Under the pieces are notes generated by a model that saw only the letters and a program-made list of their open reading frames with translations, made no database searches and was not told the origin of the DNA. A stretch of 64,000 nucleotides of DNA. Origin: Scortum barcoo (lineage: Eukaryota > Chordata > Actinopteri > Centrarchiformes > Terapontidae). The DNA lies in the NCBI GenBank assembly GCA_023238725.1, contig CM041550.1, forward strand, positions 26,694,180 to 26,758,179, read 5' to 3'. The stretch's first letter is position 1. Every line of letters begins with the position of its first letter. Positions 11,201 to 22,189 of this stretch are shown piece after piece. A program made the position numbers and the translations under genes.

Positions 11201-14200
11201 ACTTTTACAAAACTATAAGATGCTGCTGCATTTAATTTTGGTTATGTATGAGTAGTGAAGAGTAACACACTGTTCTAAGGGAAACTATTTGAGAGGGAAC
11301 TGACTTTGAAACAAGAACAGGATTGAGAGAAAAAGAAACATGTCTTTAAATGATTTTTTCCATGTATAAGTTAAGTCATTTCAATTTAACTCTTAAACCA
11401 GCTGCTACACAATATGAACAAATAAGGACCAAGTCCAGGGACAATGTGCTCCATGGTGCACATAGAACTTTTAGAAATGTCACCTACAAGTCTGTGTGCA
11501 TTTCAAATAACAGCGTGAGGATCTCCAAGTTGCTTCACAGCAGCACAGTTTAGAGACAAATCAACAACAGACCCAGAGAGTGAAACTGACACTGTTACAT
11601 TGAAAACACCCTCATCAACAAGTAACACACTGATTTATATTTAACATGTACATCAGTGATGCTGTAATTAAAACATTGTGAAGACATGTGAGTAATTGGC
11701 CTGTCGAGACCTGAGATCTGTTGCGCTCATCGTTCTGTTGCGCTCATGAGGACGAAGGTGTTGAGTTAACACAATGCATCAGGTACATTTTCATACTGAA
11801 GATCGAAGGGAAAAAAGTTCTTTCAGCTTTTGTATAATGTAATCATGTGCCTGACTAATAGCAAATTTTAAAATATAATAATAAAGCAAGTACGATATAA
11901 CAAATTTCCATATTTCATGTACTGGAGGAATATGATCCCCAGCCCCATTAGAAAAAAAAAAAAAAAAACACTGACTAGTATTTAGTGTCCAAAACAGGCT
12001 GGTCTCCTTACCTCTTCTTCTCCCGTCTTCCTCTGCTCTCGTCTCTCCTCCAGTTTCTTTGTTAATCTGACGTGAAAATGTAATGATAAAAGATAAAAAC
12101 ATTTACCTTGAGAATGATTAATATAACAATAAAAAGCCTGTTAATAAATCAGTGCATTGTATTATCTTTCTCATGTTGACTCAGTTTTGTTTTATTTCTC
12201 ATAATTCAATACAGTTGGGTAATTGGTCGGTTGAACTTTAGGTTAGATGTCATTGAATGATGTAGCTATTAGTTTATTTAGATACGAGTCTCACTATTAA
12301 AAACATCCTGTTCACTACTCACACATTGTTCGCTCTATTTAATGAAAACCTGTTTTCTCATTGCTTAGTCATTCAGTTGTTGTTTATCTTCCATTACCTT
12401 CGCTCCGAGCATATACTTGGTGAAGTGGAGCCTATATGGGAGGAGGAACTGAAGCTTCATCAAATATTCTGTTCTGATTGGCCATCCTCAATGTAATACA
12501 GATTGGTTGTTTTGCTTCGGGCGTGGTGAATTCTTGTCATATGGCCTTAGAGGCAGCAGATGGAGCCAAAGGAGTCAGATTCTTATCACAGATTATCTGT
12601 CTCATGTTCTACTGTCAGGGCACCGTGACAGTTTTTTAAATAAGTTATCTACTTCAGCTTTAAAAACAGAAAAATATTGAACAATATTACGGCAGTTATT
12701 ACATTAATGGTAGTTATTACGTAATTAGTTGTTACAAACTGTAATTAAAGTTCAGTAACCAATTCTCACCTTTGTGAGGCATAACTTTGCTCTGTGGCTG
12801 ATTAAAGGCAAGTAAAGTCTGGTCTTGATATAATCTTTTATTACAGTTCTCATACAGTTGAATAGTCTGTTTGGTAGCCTAAAATGTGTTTATTAACCTT
12901 CGTTTGACTTAGACAGTGATGAGGTAATTAACAGAAAGAATAAGCACAAAACACATTGTCTGTCTGAAACTTCCAGAACTTCCTGCTTGACATGATTCTG
13001 TGTTCCTACCTTTCCACCTTTGCATCCAGGTTTTCTTCACTGTGAGCACACTGAGCAGCATAATCTGAAGATGCATTTTCCGTCACTGTACCTGAAAGGC
13101 TGCCATCATCTACTGTGTTTGAGAGGGACGCTACATAGAAACAGAAATAAACAAACACAAACAAAAAGCACAGGGTTAACACACTTATTGGCACAAAGTT
13201 AACAAAGTATATCTGTACTTGACTGATTTATGGATTCATAATACAATCCTGTTAAATCTACTGATGTCATACCATAAACCATATGACCTCACTGAACCAA
13301 TTCAAGGCTGCCTTCTTTAAATTTCCAAACTGAAAAGTGGTAGTACTCAATAAAAGGTCAAAAGGTGAGAGGTAATGGAAGCAGGTATAATGCATGCCTA
13401 CAAAAAGGATATACTTGAACAGAAGATATTAAGACCTCTCTAGTTTGACTGTAAAAACATGGTCTCTTCTTGACAAAGTAGCTTAAGAAACAGCAGCAGG
13501 CTCGACGTTGTGTGAACTACTCCATGATTTTTGCTTCCTTTGGCAAGACATAGGCATTCCACACAGAGCCCTGATTATCATCTGTTAAGTAAAATAAATT
13601 TTTTTGTGAAAAGAAGAAAATACAAAAATGTCCAAATAACTTAACAAGAGATTTTAAGGATTTGAAAATACCATCTACTTTTATACTTACTTTCATTTTG
13701 TTTTTGCCAAATTATGAATAGACTTTTTGTGTACTTGTGTGGTTAATATACTTCCTAGACTTTATGTTGGAGGTGGTCTAAGACAAGTTTCATGAGGCAA
13801 CTCCTTACTCTCCTGCCTTACTAGAGATAGCCACTAGTATGTGACTTAATATAATGACCTGATGAGCAATCACTGTTGGTGACTTAAGAATAAGGCATCT
13901 GTATTCTCAACTAAAACTGCTTGTCACATCCCTTAATGCTACCTGCACAAAAAACAATCCCCAACTGTCTGGGCCATGCCAGTTTTCCAATCAGGATCCT
14001 TGCTATTACTTTTCTCTAAAAGTTGAGGAGAACTTGGCCTTCTTATGTTTCACTAAGAAAATATAGTGGAAATACAGTCATTTCTGAACTTTCTTCACAA
14101 GGGTGGAAGTGTGTCATGTAAATCACATTTTTCTGTAATGTTAACTCCTGAGAACCTGAATTGGTTCACCTGCTCCACCTCAGCTCCGCTAATGTTAAAC

Positions 14201-16357
14201 AGGGGTGCCTGTTAGAGGACTGCATTGGGATGGTGATCCTGCAAGTGCCAAAGCAAATCTTGCAGAAGGGTGCAGTTTAAACTTTGCAGGTGGTCAAAAA
14301 GAAACTATGGGATTTAGCTCTGGAAGGAGTCAACAAATAAAGTTGAGAAGAAGATGAAAGCAGGTCATTACAGAAAAGCAAGGCAAGTCTGACATTTGGA
14401 CAAATTTCTTAATTATCACTGACAGAGATGGAAATAAATTAAGACTCTGTTACCTGCTACAAATTAACTAAAGTACTTTTCTACAATGCACAAATCTGGT
14501 ACCTTTGGGTTGAGGTGTCATACAATATTTTTGATAAATCAAGGTGTTATGTTTAAATGCAGAGGAGAAAATGTAATTTCTTTTTTTTCTACAACTACTA
14601 ACCCGCTTCTGTGGAGCAAGAAAGAGGACACAAATTCAATAGAACTCTATTGTGCAGGTGAGAATGGACAGAATGCTTGTGGGTGCAAGCTGTAATGGAA
14701 CACACACATTGCAAGAACAAGTGTTAATGGAGAGAGATGAAGAAAACAGTCCTGCATAGAACTCTCCATCTCTTGTTTGTAATCCTGCTAATGATGGTGA
14801 TGTTTGCAAACTTCACGACAAAGTTCTCTCCCAGTTTCCTCTATCTTTCTACTCAACAAAAATTCTTGTCCCATTTTGTAACCTGTAATTAGCCTCAAAT
14901 AAGAAAGAACTGGATTCCATTGATTCCTTTCCCTCCACTATTTGAGCTAAATTTAATCTGAACCAAACTGTTGCCAATGGAGCATGAGGGTCTAAATTGT
15001 ATCTACTTAGTGGATGACTATGTGATCAAAGCTCACCCACCTTTTGCTGTTCCTGTAACTGTTGCAGGCTCTGAGGCTGTGGCTCCTGCTGCTGACCTAA
15101 CAGGAACTGCTCCAGCTGAGGCTGCAAATGAAGCAAGTTCTGCCACTGTACTGTCAAGTGGACTGGTCTCAACAGGAGCACTTGCTTCTGGTAAAACTGT
15201 CCCACCTCCAATCTGATGAGCATGCATCTGTGAGAAAACAGAGAAAAGGTCATTACCGGAAACACCACCACATAATTTTCGCAGCATCAGTGCTACAGGT
15301 GTTACAGGGTTACCTTCACATCTAGGATCGACATATACTTACTTTCTACCCCATATTGGCATGCACAATATGTGCGATTCACTAATACTCTCCTCCTGTG
15401 CTTTATGATCATCTATATTGTGTTTTCATACAGCTGAATTCTCCATATAGGTTTTTTTATTCACATATTTTACTGTTGATGTCAGACAACTTGGAATGCT
15501 TTTAGTGTTAAATCCAACAAAGCTTGGCTGAATGTGACTCATTTTGCAGGTATAAGATCATAAACAAATGTATTGCAGAATTTTAATCTTAATTACAAAT
15601 CAGAAAATACACAAACGTAATAGAATTTATCCTTAGAGGGATATAAATGTGTAACAACTTATACGGCCATCCACCCAGTGGTGGTGGACCAACCAACAAA
15701 CTGTTGGACATTGACATCCTCAGAGTTGCTAGCATGGCGAGAATATGTGTATGATTCACCATTATGGGGCACTGTAGATATCTCAATAGAACACATGTAG
15801 AACACCTTTATGTCCATACCTGCTTAACTCTGTTGATTCTTTTCATCAGTTCTTCAGGAGACACACTGCCAGCAATTACCTCGAGAGGAATCCCATTTTC
15901 TCCGATAAAGAAGCTAGAAGGTATGCAAACCACTGGATCTTTATTTGGGGTGTTAAGGAAAAGAAGCTCCCAGAAAATTACATTTTGTGTTCAGTTGTGG
16001 TGTACATAAGTACTATAAATACCATTTTTTCTGACCACATACTTGTTGTAGAACATCACTAGACCAACAATATCTATAACAACAATAATATTGATTTCAG
16101 CTAAAGTTAAGCCATATGACTACTACATTTCTTTACCGTACTCTGCGTGTACTTTGTCAATAAATATATAATATGATTTGATTGCACTGGAGTCACGGTA
16201 GTGAGGTTGGCAAAATACACAAACAAGCTAAACTCTGACATTTCTTATCATTGGCAAAAAAGACAGTGGAGAAAACATTAAGCTAGTAACTTCTGATTAT
16301 TAACAGCTAAACTTCACTTTCATTGGTTAAAAAGACAAATGTCATAATTTTTTGTAT

Positions 16358-16404
<47 letters not shown>

Positions 16405-17847
16405 GTGTGTGTGTGTAACAAGTAGTGCAAACCTCCAAACACACTGTATGTAGTAGCACCACACAAATTCAGCCCAAGAAGAAATGGTTAATATGCAGAA
16501 CAACAAAAAAGATACAGATCTGGGAGAACTGCGCACATGTCTCACTGTGGAAATAAATGTTCAAGCATCATACAGTGAAAACTCTACACATATTAGCAGA
16601 CCTATTCTTTTAATGTGTTACATCAAACACCTATCAAATGTACTGCACCAGACAAGTTTTATAAATGTAACTCTAAAAGACATAAGAATTTAAATCAAAT
16701 TATGGACTAAATTTAACAATGTTTTATAGATTTACATTATTTTGGGAAATCATTTATAGATTTACTGGTTATTTTGGGAAATCACTGGTTCTCACTGGTT
16801 TATCAGGAGCCTTTAGAGATTTTAATTTCTTTTTATATATCTATTTAATGCTATCTGTATTGGCAGATATCAAACTTCAGGTATCACTTTTGAAATGAAA
16901 CTGAAAAATGTGGATCTGTGCATCTCTAGAGAGGTGGTCAGAATTTCAAGCAGTGGAACATGGTATTTGCTTAAGGGACAGTGGTGAATGTTCACCTGTG
17001 GTATATCTTGTAGACAACTGAAATAACTGCAACTGTTCAAGTGTGCAGCAAGTGCAACTAACTGTGCAAATAACTTGCACCATGCGCTGTCAGTACCTTT
17101 TAGCATCCACTTTGATAGCCACACAACAGTTATGTGCTGCCTCTGAGACTTTGTCCTCCTCCCAGCTGGACATCAGCTGTGCTGACTGTTCATCTTCCCC
17201 TGAGGACAGAAACGGTGACAGTGACGAGTCACTGAGTTACAGCTTACCGTCGATACATAAACCATCCTCTCAGAAGTTGGTTACCTTCTTGACAGCTAAA
17301 ACGGTGAAACAGCTAACGCCGCGACTGCTAACACTTGTGTCTCCGATGCAATACTGACCTTACTCCATCGGTCTGTAAAATCATTTAACTGGACTATTAC
17401 CATCAACTGGCCTGTGCTCTTTCTTGCGTTAATCTGCCTAGTCTATAATGGACACCAGGCGATGTTGTCAAAGACGTTGGTGTTTCTTCTAGCAAAAACA
17501 ATACACAAGGCACTAACTACCACATCACTGTAAATCATCTTTCGGTTGCTACGTTTCTGTACTGTTGCTTTCGGAAGGCCATTTTCTTCAAACGTGCGTA
17601 ACGACACCTCTTAGTTCTACGACAGCTGGTTTGCTATGCTAGTTGGCTAATGAGTCAGTACTATCACGACTAGCTGGCTACCACGCTAGCGCTATTGCTG
17701 TCTATCACTTGTTACTTATGCAGGCTAGCGTTAGCTAGATGGCTAACCGGTACACACAGGGTTACCTGTAATGACAACGACAAAGACGAAACTCCGCAGT
17801 TTAGCCAAGTTAATGGCATCTGGAATCGAGCCCTCAAACCAACGCAT
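5098..17847 (-). CDS. ubxn4: UBX domain-containing protein 4 (erasin), complete 13-exon gene
   Basis: UBXN4 is an ER-membrane cofactor that recruits the p97/VCP ATPase for ER-associated degradation. Thirteen GT-AG exons join in frame into 524 codons (human is 508). The start ATG at 17847 opens MRWFEGSIP, identical to the human start. Residues 1-110 form the thioredoxin-like region (VVCIPSSFFIGENGIPLEVIA). Residues ~112-210 are low-complexity Ala/Thr/Ser. Residues ~213-330 are a charged coiled coil (KKLEERRE, KQEEEKTKRLLEERNREKAEEK). Residues ~332-408 are the UBX domain with the p97-binding Phe-Pro-Arg at ~379-381. Residues ~424-447 are the hydrophobic membrane hairpin. The conserved end NNTWNGNSTQQM closes it. 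It is transcribed away from nmi, with ~5.7 kb between the two start codons. All exons look intact. Confidence 0.96.
5699..5910 (-). CDS. ubxn4: ubxn4 exon 12 (membrane hairpin)
   Basis: Acceptor atacagcag|TCAAGC (use of the cag three bases earlier would add one Gln), donor AAAGAG|gtgagc. It encodes SSRPPNAVVQSSGGSIW, then the hydrophobic stretch IWAVLGTILYPLLAVWRFL and a Ser/Thr-rich linker. Confidence 0.92.
6177..6308 (-). CDS. ubxn4: ubxn4 exon 11 (UBX domain core, FPR loop)
   Basis: Acceptor gtctcag|GAAGTC, donor CTGCCA|gtgagg. It encodes NRYGSFSLATMFPRREFTNE and LQLTPSASIVLLP. The FPR in the S3/S4 loop is the known p97 N-domain contact. Confidence 0.95.
6477..6542. repeat. Three-copy 22-bp tandem repeat
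   Basis: Three successive 22-bp units (6477-6498, 6499-6520, 6521-6542) share an a(c/g)atca(c/g)catggtaa core with a few substitutions. It lies in ubxn4 intron 10. Seen directly. Confidence 0.85.
6630..6960 (+). mobile_element. LINE (CR1/L2/Rex-like) 3' ORF-end relic
   Basis: The translated forward strand gives FKVLLLVFRALNGQTSACICDRLTSYE, followed after damage by a SFKGLLKSFLKT-like tail. This is the characteristic C-terminal region after reverse transcriptase in fish CR1/L2-type LINEs (FK.LL...ALNG..P.Y..DLL...; ...SFK..LK). A 3' UTR-like AT-rich run follows. It is a dead, 5'-truncated copy in ubxn4 intron 10. Confidence 0.6.
8321..8423 (-). CDS. ubxn4: ubxn4 exon 10 (start of UBX domain)
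   Basis: Acceptor ttgtcag|TACCGT, donor GTTCAG|gtctgt. It encodes STVARIQFRLPDGSSFTNHF and LQEARNFAVQ, the first UBX strands and helix. Confidence 0.95.
8428..8453. repeat. (ACAG)n microsatellite
   Basis: About six tetranucleotide units, just upstream of ubxn4 exon 10 on the reverse strand (intron 9). Confidence 0.9.
9543..9670 (-). CDS. ubxn4: ubxn4 exon 9
   Basis: Acceptor cctacag|GACCGA, donor AGGAG|gtaaag. It encodes DRADRAARYAKTQEEEKAA and the rest of the coiled coil. A longer open frame across this interval in another phase is a shadow. Confidence 0.92.
9775..9960 (+). repeat. SINE-like dispersed repeat relic
   Basis: A B-box-like AGTTCAATTCC is followed by agctgcatgtca...ctatctcttcc and an AATAAAG-containing tail. 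This layout resembles a common fish tRNA-related repeat (ggttcgattcc...gctgcatgtc...ctctctc...caataaag). It lies in ubxn4 intron 8. Confidence 0.5.
10654..10818 (-). CDS. ubxn4: ubxn4 exon 8
   Basis: Acceptor cattcag|AATGAT, donor CCTTG|gtaagc. It encodes 55 codons of coiled coil (IKKEMERRKVGKDMQDFKRK ... ERVKQQIAL), nearly identical to human. Confidence 0.95.
12012..12066 (-). CDS. ubxn4: ubxn4 exon 7
   Basis: Acceptor cgtcag|ATTAAC, donor GAAGAG|gtaagg. It encodes LTKKLEERREQRKTGEEE, the start of the charged coiled coil. Confidence 0.9.
12500..12690 (+). repeat. Dispersed repeat 'A', partial copy
   Basis: It shares an ordered series of blocks with 22838-22980, 59436-59485 and 61690-61830: (a)ttggttgttttg, ggc(c)ttagaggcag, attatcacaga.tatctgtctc and cagttttt. 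I use 'A' as a local label; the family is not recognised. This copy lies in ubxn4 intron 6. Confidence 0.65.
13010..13130 (-). CDS. ubxn4: ubxn4 exon 6
   Basis: Acceptor atgtag|CGTCCC, donor GAAAG|gtagga. It encodes the acidic linker ending SEENLDAKVER, corresponding to human AEDLNIRVER. Confidence 0.88.
15041..15227 (-). CDS. ubxn4: ubxn4 exon 5
   Basis: Acceptor ctcacag|ATGCAT, donor AAAAG|gtgggt. It encodes MHAHQIGGG and then an Ala/Thr/Ser/Val-rich linker of low conservation, so its identity rests on frame, splice sites and position. Confidence 0.85.
15820..15938 (-). CDS. ubxn4: ubxn4 exon 4
   Basis: Acceptor aataaag|ATCCAG, donor AAGCAG|gtatgg. It encodes PVVCIPSSFFIGENGIPLEV through RINRVKQ, the most conserved part of the N-terminal domain. 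Confidence 0.93.
16355..16416. repeat. (GT)n microsatellite, interrupted
   Basis: Long GT run broken once by CAGTG, in ubxn4 intron 3, about 100 bp from the 29-nt exon 3. Confidence 0.92.
16516..16544 (-). CDS. ubxn4: ubxn4 exon 3 (29-nt micro-exon)
   Basis: Acceptor tttccacag|TGAGAC, donor AGATCT|gtatct. It encodes S/ETCAQFSQI/Y, matching human SEACLQFSQIY, and keeps the frame between exons 2 and 4. Confidence 0.9.
17097..17199 (-). CDS. ubxn4: ubxn4 exon 2
   Basis: Acceptor tcctcag|GGGAAG, donor AAAAG|gtactg. It encodes EDEQSAQLMSSWEEDKVSEA and the following VAIKVDAK strand of the thioredoxin-like fold. Confidence 0.93.
17766..17847 (-). CDS. ubxn4: ubxn4 exon 1 (coding)
   Basis: ATG at 17845-17847. 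It encodes residues 1-27 (MRWFEGSIPDAINLAK...) plus one base. Donor ACAG|gtaacc. Confidence 0.93.
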
Positions 17848-18060
17848 CTTGGAATTTTGGTGTCTGTCTCTGGTTTGGTGACGTCGTTAACAAGCTAAGC
17901 TACATCAATTCATGAACCGAAGTGAATCTGTCAGTTTCCCCTTCCGAGCCTAACCACAGAGCTCTGCGCCGATCAGCTGACAGGACTGAGACACTACAGG
18001 GACAGACACGACCCGGCTCACGTGACCGCTGCCGTCATCCTTCAGTTTAAATAGACTGGC
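17848..18060 (-). promoter_or_regulatory. ubxn4: ubxn4 promoter / 5' UTR region
   Basis: The sequence upstream of the ubxn4 ATG is less AT-rich than its surroundings. It contains a CRE-like TGACGTCG at ~17878-17885 and a perfect palindromic E-box TCACGTGA at 18018-18025 (USF/MITF/TFE-type; the ACGT core also resembles UPR elements). No clear TATA box. Regulation by ER stress or TFE factors is an inference from these motifs and from UBXN4's ER role. Confidence 0.45.
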
Positions 18061-19055
18061 TCTGCTTATTTACAGACAGACATGAACAGCACACAACAGC
18101 AACACCTTTTCAAAGGAACAAAACTGCAGTCTGACCAATTCGCGTTTGTGTGGTCAAACCAGACGCCCTTATGTTTCGAGTGCGTACGGCAAGCTGTTTC
18201 AATATTTAATAACTAGAATGGATATATTTTGCAGATATACGTAGCTCAAGGCTTCCTAGTGAAAATGAACATTTCAGACGTCCACACTGACATCGGCCAA
18301 ATTACACTTACACAATTACATTGTGTAAAAGGATTATATAATTGGAATTATATTATCCAATTTTAGATTTCCAAAACTTTAATTCTCCTAGTCAAAATTC
18401 AATTTAAGGTTTAACATTTAATTGCTAGACTGGATATATTTTTACAAACTGCTCTGAAACCACTGGGCCAATCATCCTAAAATTTTGTCAGGATCATGAT
18501 CTAAAGTTATCAAAGGAATTTTAATTTGCCAATTTGTTTTCAAGTCTACAAGCCAATCATTTTTATCAGTATATATTTGTCATCAATTTGCTCAGCTTAT
18601 GAACGTTTTGATATATCACACTGAAATTTGAGACAAATCTTCACTGAGTGTATGTTTTAAAGCATATTACCCCTTGCAACCCTTTGAAATTTGGTTTGTA
18701 CTGTCTAAGGTCATTATTAAGTTGCAGCATAAAGTTTGGTAATGATTTATTAAAGTGAGTGTGACTAATTACAGTATCTACATTTCAAATGTTTCACATC
18801 CCAATCTTCAAAAAATTAAATCACCCATTGGTCTAACAGAGCTGACCATCTGCTAATGTGTGACTTAAGTTTGCCTCACTGCAACATATAGTCAATTCTA
18901 AATTCTAAAGTCAATTGACATTTATATGTCTTCAAGTTGTCATTTAAATGCTCTTTGGATATCTGTAAAAGTGTGCAGCAAAAAACATGCAATTAGAACT
19001 CATAAAAATTGGCAAGTGGACTGCAAATCTCACTCACTACTCAGCACTCGGCTAC
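18061..19055. other. Intergenic, one weak dispersed-repeat segment
   Basis: AT-rich. The interval ~18480-18550 shares blocks (caggatcat, ttatcaaaggaattttaat, tctacaa) with ~61975-62060, so both contain relics of a common repeat. No exon or RNA gene seen. Confidence 0.4.
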
Positions 19056-19540
19056 TAGACCCTCCAGTCCACCAGATAGTCCAGTGCAGGGGTCCGATGA
19101 CGAACTGCTGGTTGTAGGCAGCTGTTCTGGTAAGGGCCACGTGGGCCTCTCGCCAGACCCGAACTCATGTGTTCATGAAGCCTGAACACGTAAATAACTA
19201 AGGGACTGGCAGTCTCAAGGGCAGGAAGTAACTTAGGTAGAGGGATGAAATGAACCAACTTAAAAAAATCTTTCAATGATGGTGAAAATACTGGTATTAC
19301 CTTCATGGGGAGGAAGTCCAGTTACATTATCCACGGTGATGTGTGACCAGGGGTGGGAGGGGATGGGTAAGGGATGGAGAAGACCAGCAGGAGCACTGTG
19401 AGATGACTTGCTACAAGCACAGATAGTGCAGGCAAAAACAAATTCCCTGTCAGCCAACATGGAAGGCCACCAGAAAGGTTGTTGAGGAAGGGCCAAAGTT
19501 CTATGCATCCCAGGATGACAGGCAACCTTCAATCAGTGTC
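19056..19540 (-). mobile_element. Ty3/gypsy retrotransposon integrase relic with internal deletion
   Basis: The reverse strand encodes fragments typical of fish Ty3/gypsy pol. These are the end of the zinc-binding region and start of the integrase core (CHPGMHRTLALPQQPFWWPS, then CTICACSKSSH, GLLHPLPIPSHPWSHITVD, VTGLPP), a following KLVHFIPLPKLLPALETA, and after a jump ARGPYQNSCLQPAVRHRTPA from near the end of integrase. The middle of the core with the second and third catalytic acids is deleted, and frame changes are present. No LTRs recognised. It is an old inactive copy between ubxn4 and nmi. Confidence 0.75.
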
Positions 19541-20775
19541 CTCATTGGAGTACAGGTGACCTTCCTGCTGGGCACATGAGGAGTTAATTAGGGGGGCCAT
19601 CCCCCCCGGCCCTTGGAATAGTGCCTACCCCCTGGTACAAATATAATGCAATAAGGTCCTGCAATACTAAAATTGTAACTTTACCATTATCACTATATAT
19701 TCTTAAGTCACCAGGAATCTTGACCAAGCCTGTACTGTAGTTTGGATAAAAGCCAATTTGTCTACATCCTGTACAGTATGGGATGGTGTGGAGGCTCCTG
19801 AACAGCTTGTTGGATGTTGAGCTGCCTTTGCCACATTTTTATTTTCTCAATAGATTGCAGTTCAGTTTTCATGCTGCAGGTCTGAAGATAGAGATGACAT
19901 AGGCTCAACTATTTTCAGCTTCTTGAAGAATGAAGTAATCGAAGTAAACATTCAGGGAAAGAGAGGAGTAAAATACAAAAATACAATAGTTTAAAATCCT
20001 CAATAAAATTGACCAGCTAGACTAGCCACCAGGCTAAAAGTATAAACGCTGAATGTTTAAAGTTTGTTTGTTAAACAAACAATTGTCTATTGCTAGTTTG
20101 AGTGTGAACATCAAATATGTTCATTTGTTCTTCAGTGTACCTAGAACCATACAATTTTTGCAGTGCAGAAAACACAAATAGAATCACAAAATCTGATAAA
20201 AAAAATATGATCAATTCTTAAATGCAGAATATTGGGGATTAATTTATAATGCTTTGTTGTATTTAAATCATTAAAGATTACGTCAGTAAGTTACTTTAAA
20301 AAATATATTTTTAGTCGGATTAATTTTTCCCCCAAGACCATTTCATTTCTAAATGCCACTTTTTAAGTACAAAGTCTGTCTGTTAATATAGAAAAATGAA
20401 AAATTCTAGAAAACTGATTACTATGGATAAAAAGAGCAAGTAGTGTGGGGCATCCCTGTGAACAACCTCTTTCAAGTTATACTGTTTTGGGTAAGCTTCT
20501 ATTTATTTTGATCCTGGTTATAGGAGCGCAGTATAAAGATTTCCCATCAGACTGAGTAAAAAGATATTTCGTCATCAAGACTAACAACTAATGACTCTGT
20601 GTTACTGTTTATCATAAGTTTCATGAGGTGGAGAGCCCATCGTATATTGTCCTGAGTTTACTGTAGATTAATTTTCATGTGAAAAACATTTATTTATGCT
20701 TTTTTGTTGGTCTGCAATGTTGATATCTCAAAAAAATAATGTCTGGGCAGCTAAATACACACGTGGTTGCTCTTT
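19541..20775. other. Intergenic AT-rich sequence, nothing recognised
   Basis: Some of the first ~80 bases may extend the gypsy relic. Beyond that I see no coding or repeat signature. Confidence 0.35.
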
Positions 20776-20779
20776 TGTC

Positions 20780-21175
20780 ATTTATCTTGCTAACAAAGAA
20801 GGAAAGCAAGTTGTTGTACTGTTCAACTGAGGACATTGGGACTTCAGGTGATGCAGGAGAAACAATATTACTGATGGTGTCAAACTGAATTTTGGGATTG
20901 TGTCTGCTTTTGAAATAAGTTTACAATAATATGCAACTCTGGTATCTTTAACCATGCTATTAAAATTGGCAAAAAATCTTTTAAATACTGATAATGAATC
21001 TGAAACTGGGTAGGTTTCCACAAACGCTCAGGTCTGTGACAGGTTCGTTTAAAGGAGTGAATATTGTCTTTCAGCCAGGGGGAGCAATTGTGCAGGGGAG
21101 CCAATCTTGACTTTGAAGGAGTAACTTTGCCCAGGACTGATAGGCAATGCTCATTAAAAGTTTGTGATTCCATAT
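20780..21175 (-). mobile_element. LINE relic: endonuclease-RT linker region (CR1/L2/Rex-like)
   Basis: The reverse strand reads KVTPSKSRLAPLHNCSPWLK, then DNIHSFKRTCHRPERLWKPT, then (after a frameshift) FNSMVKDTRVAYYCKLISK. This is the stretch between the APE endonuclease and reverse transcriptase of fish jockey-superfamily LINEs (PW....R..KR.CR..ER.W......H.......K..R..YY..LI). No catalytic domain is present. Dead fragment. Confidence 0.6.
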
Positions 21176-22189
21176 TACAATTTGATAAAATAGCAGGGGC
21201 TATTATAAAAGGCAGCAGAGTAGGTATGACATTTTTTGAAAAATGTATTCACATTTTTTCAACTGTCTTTCTCTGTCACTGCTGTCCTTGTTTGAAGGAT
21301 GATAATATGATGAAAATAATATCCTCTAATTAAGCTAGATAACCACAAAAAAGATATATGATAATATATCTAGCCAAAGAGTCTCAGTGGTCCACTTATA
21401 AGTGAATCATGGAGGGGTGAATCCGAGCACTGATCCACAATCCAGCTGTCATTACCGAGAATATGTTCAATACTTCACAAACAACAACCATTTAACATAA
21501 ACAGAATTTATTGACAGTAATAATATCAATTACAATTAATACTACTTCTTGATTGATTGGAGATTGGAGATTGGACAAGAATATGAAAACAAAATATGAC
21601 TTTTTTTCTTACTTGCTATTTTTAAAGGAGGTACATGAAAAATAAATACTTTAAATATTAACTTGAATCTTCACTGGGCTTATAATTCTCTAATCTATGA
21701 TAATAGATAATATCAAACACAAAAATGATTAATTGCTTTCTAAATACTAGGTGTGATTATATCACTTGTTGTTGTTCTGGTATCTCCCAACATATGACAG
21801 TAATGTTAGACAAATGTTCACCCACAGTTTAATACAAGTCAGTGTCACTTAATACTAGCTGAGTCTGTCTGGAAAAAGAAGTCATGTTCTTACCGATCTG
21901 AGACACTGTTGATGTTGATGTTTTAGCTAAAGAACCTGCCTGATACCTGCAAGAAAACAAACAGCACATAATTAGTCAGTCTGTTCTAAAATTATATAGC
22001 TAAAGATATATCCCCCACATATATATCCTCATATGTCCTTCAGTGATTTTCACTGAATTATTTGAACATTTCATATTGTGAAACCAGTTGCCCAAACATT
22101 AATCTTATGAGATATGAACACTGCTGACCAACAAACAAGAAGGAATGAATGTTTTCGACATGAAAAGTAATCTACAGTAATATCTGTTC
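21176..22189. other. Intergenic AT-rich sequence
   Basis: No exon or RNA gene. The region from ~21880 may be the left part of dispersed repeat 'A', but I cannot align it to another copy here. Confidence 0.35.

Noticed and set aside
15026..15325. Several overlapping + and - strand frames around 15.0-15.3 kb
   Set aside because: Only one - strand frame fits the ubxn4 exon 5 splice sites and phases; the others come from the Ala/Gln-like repetitive codon use of that exon.
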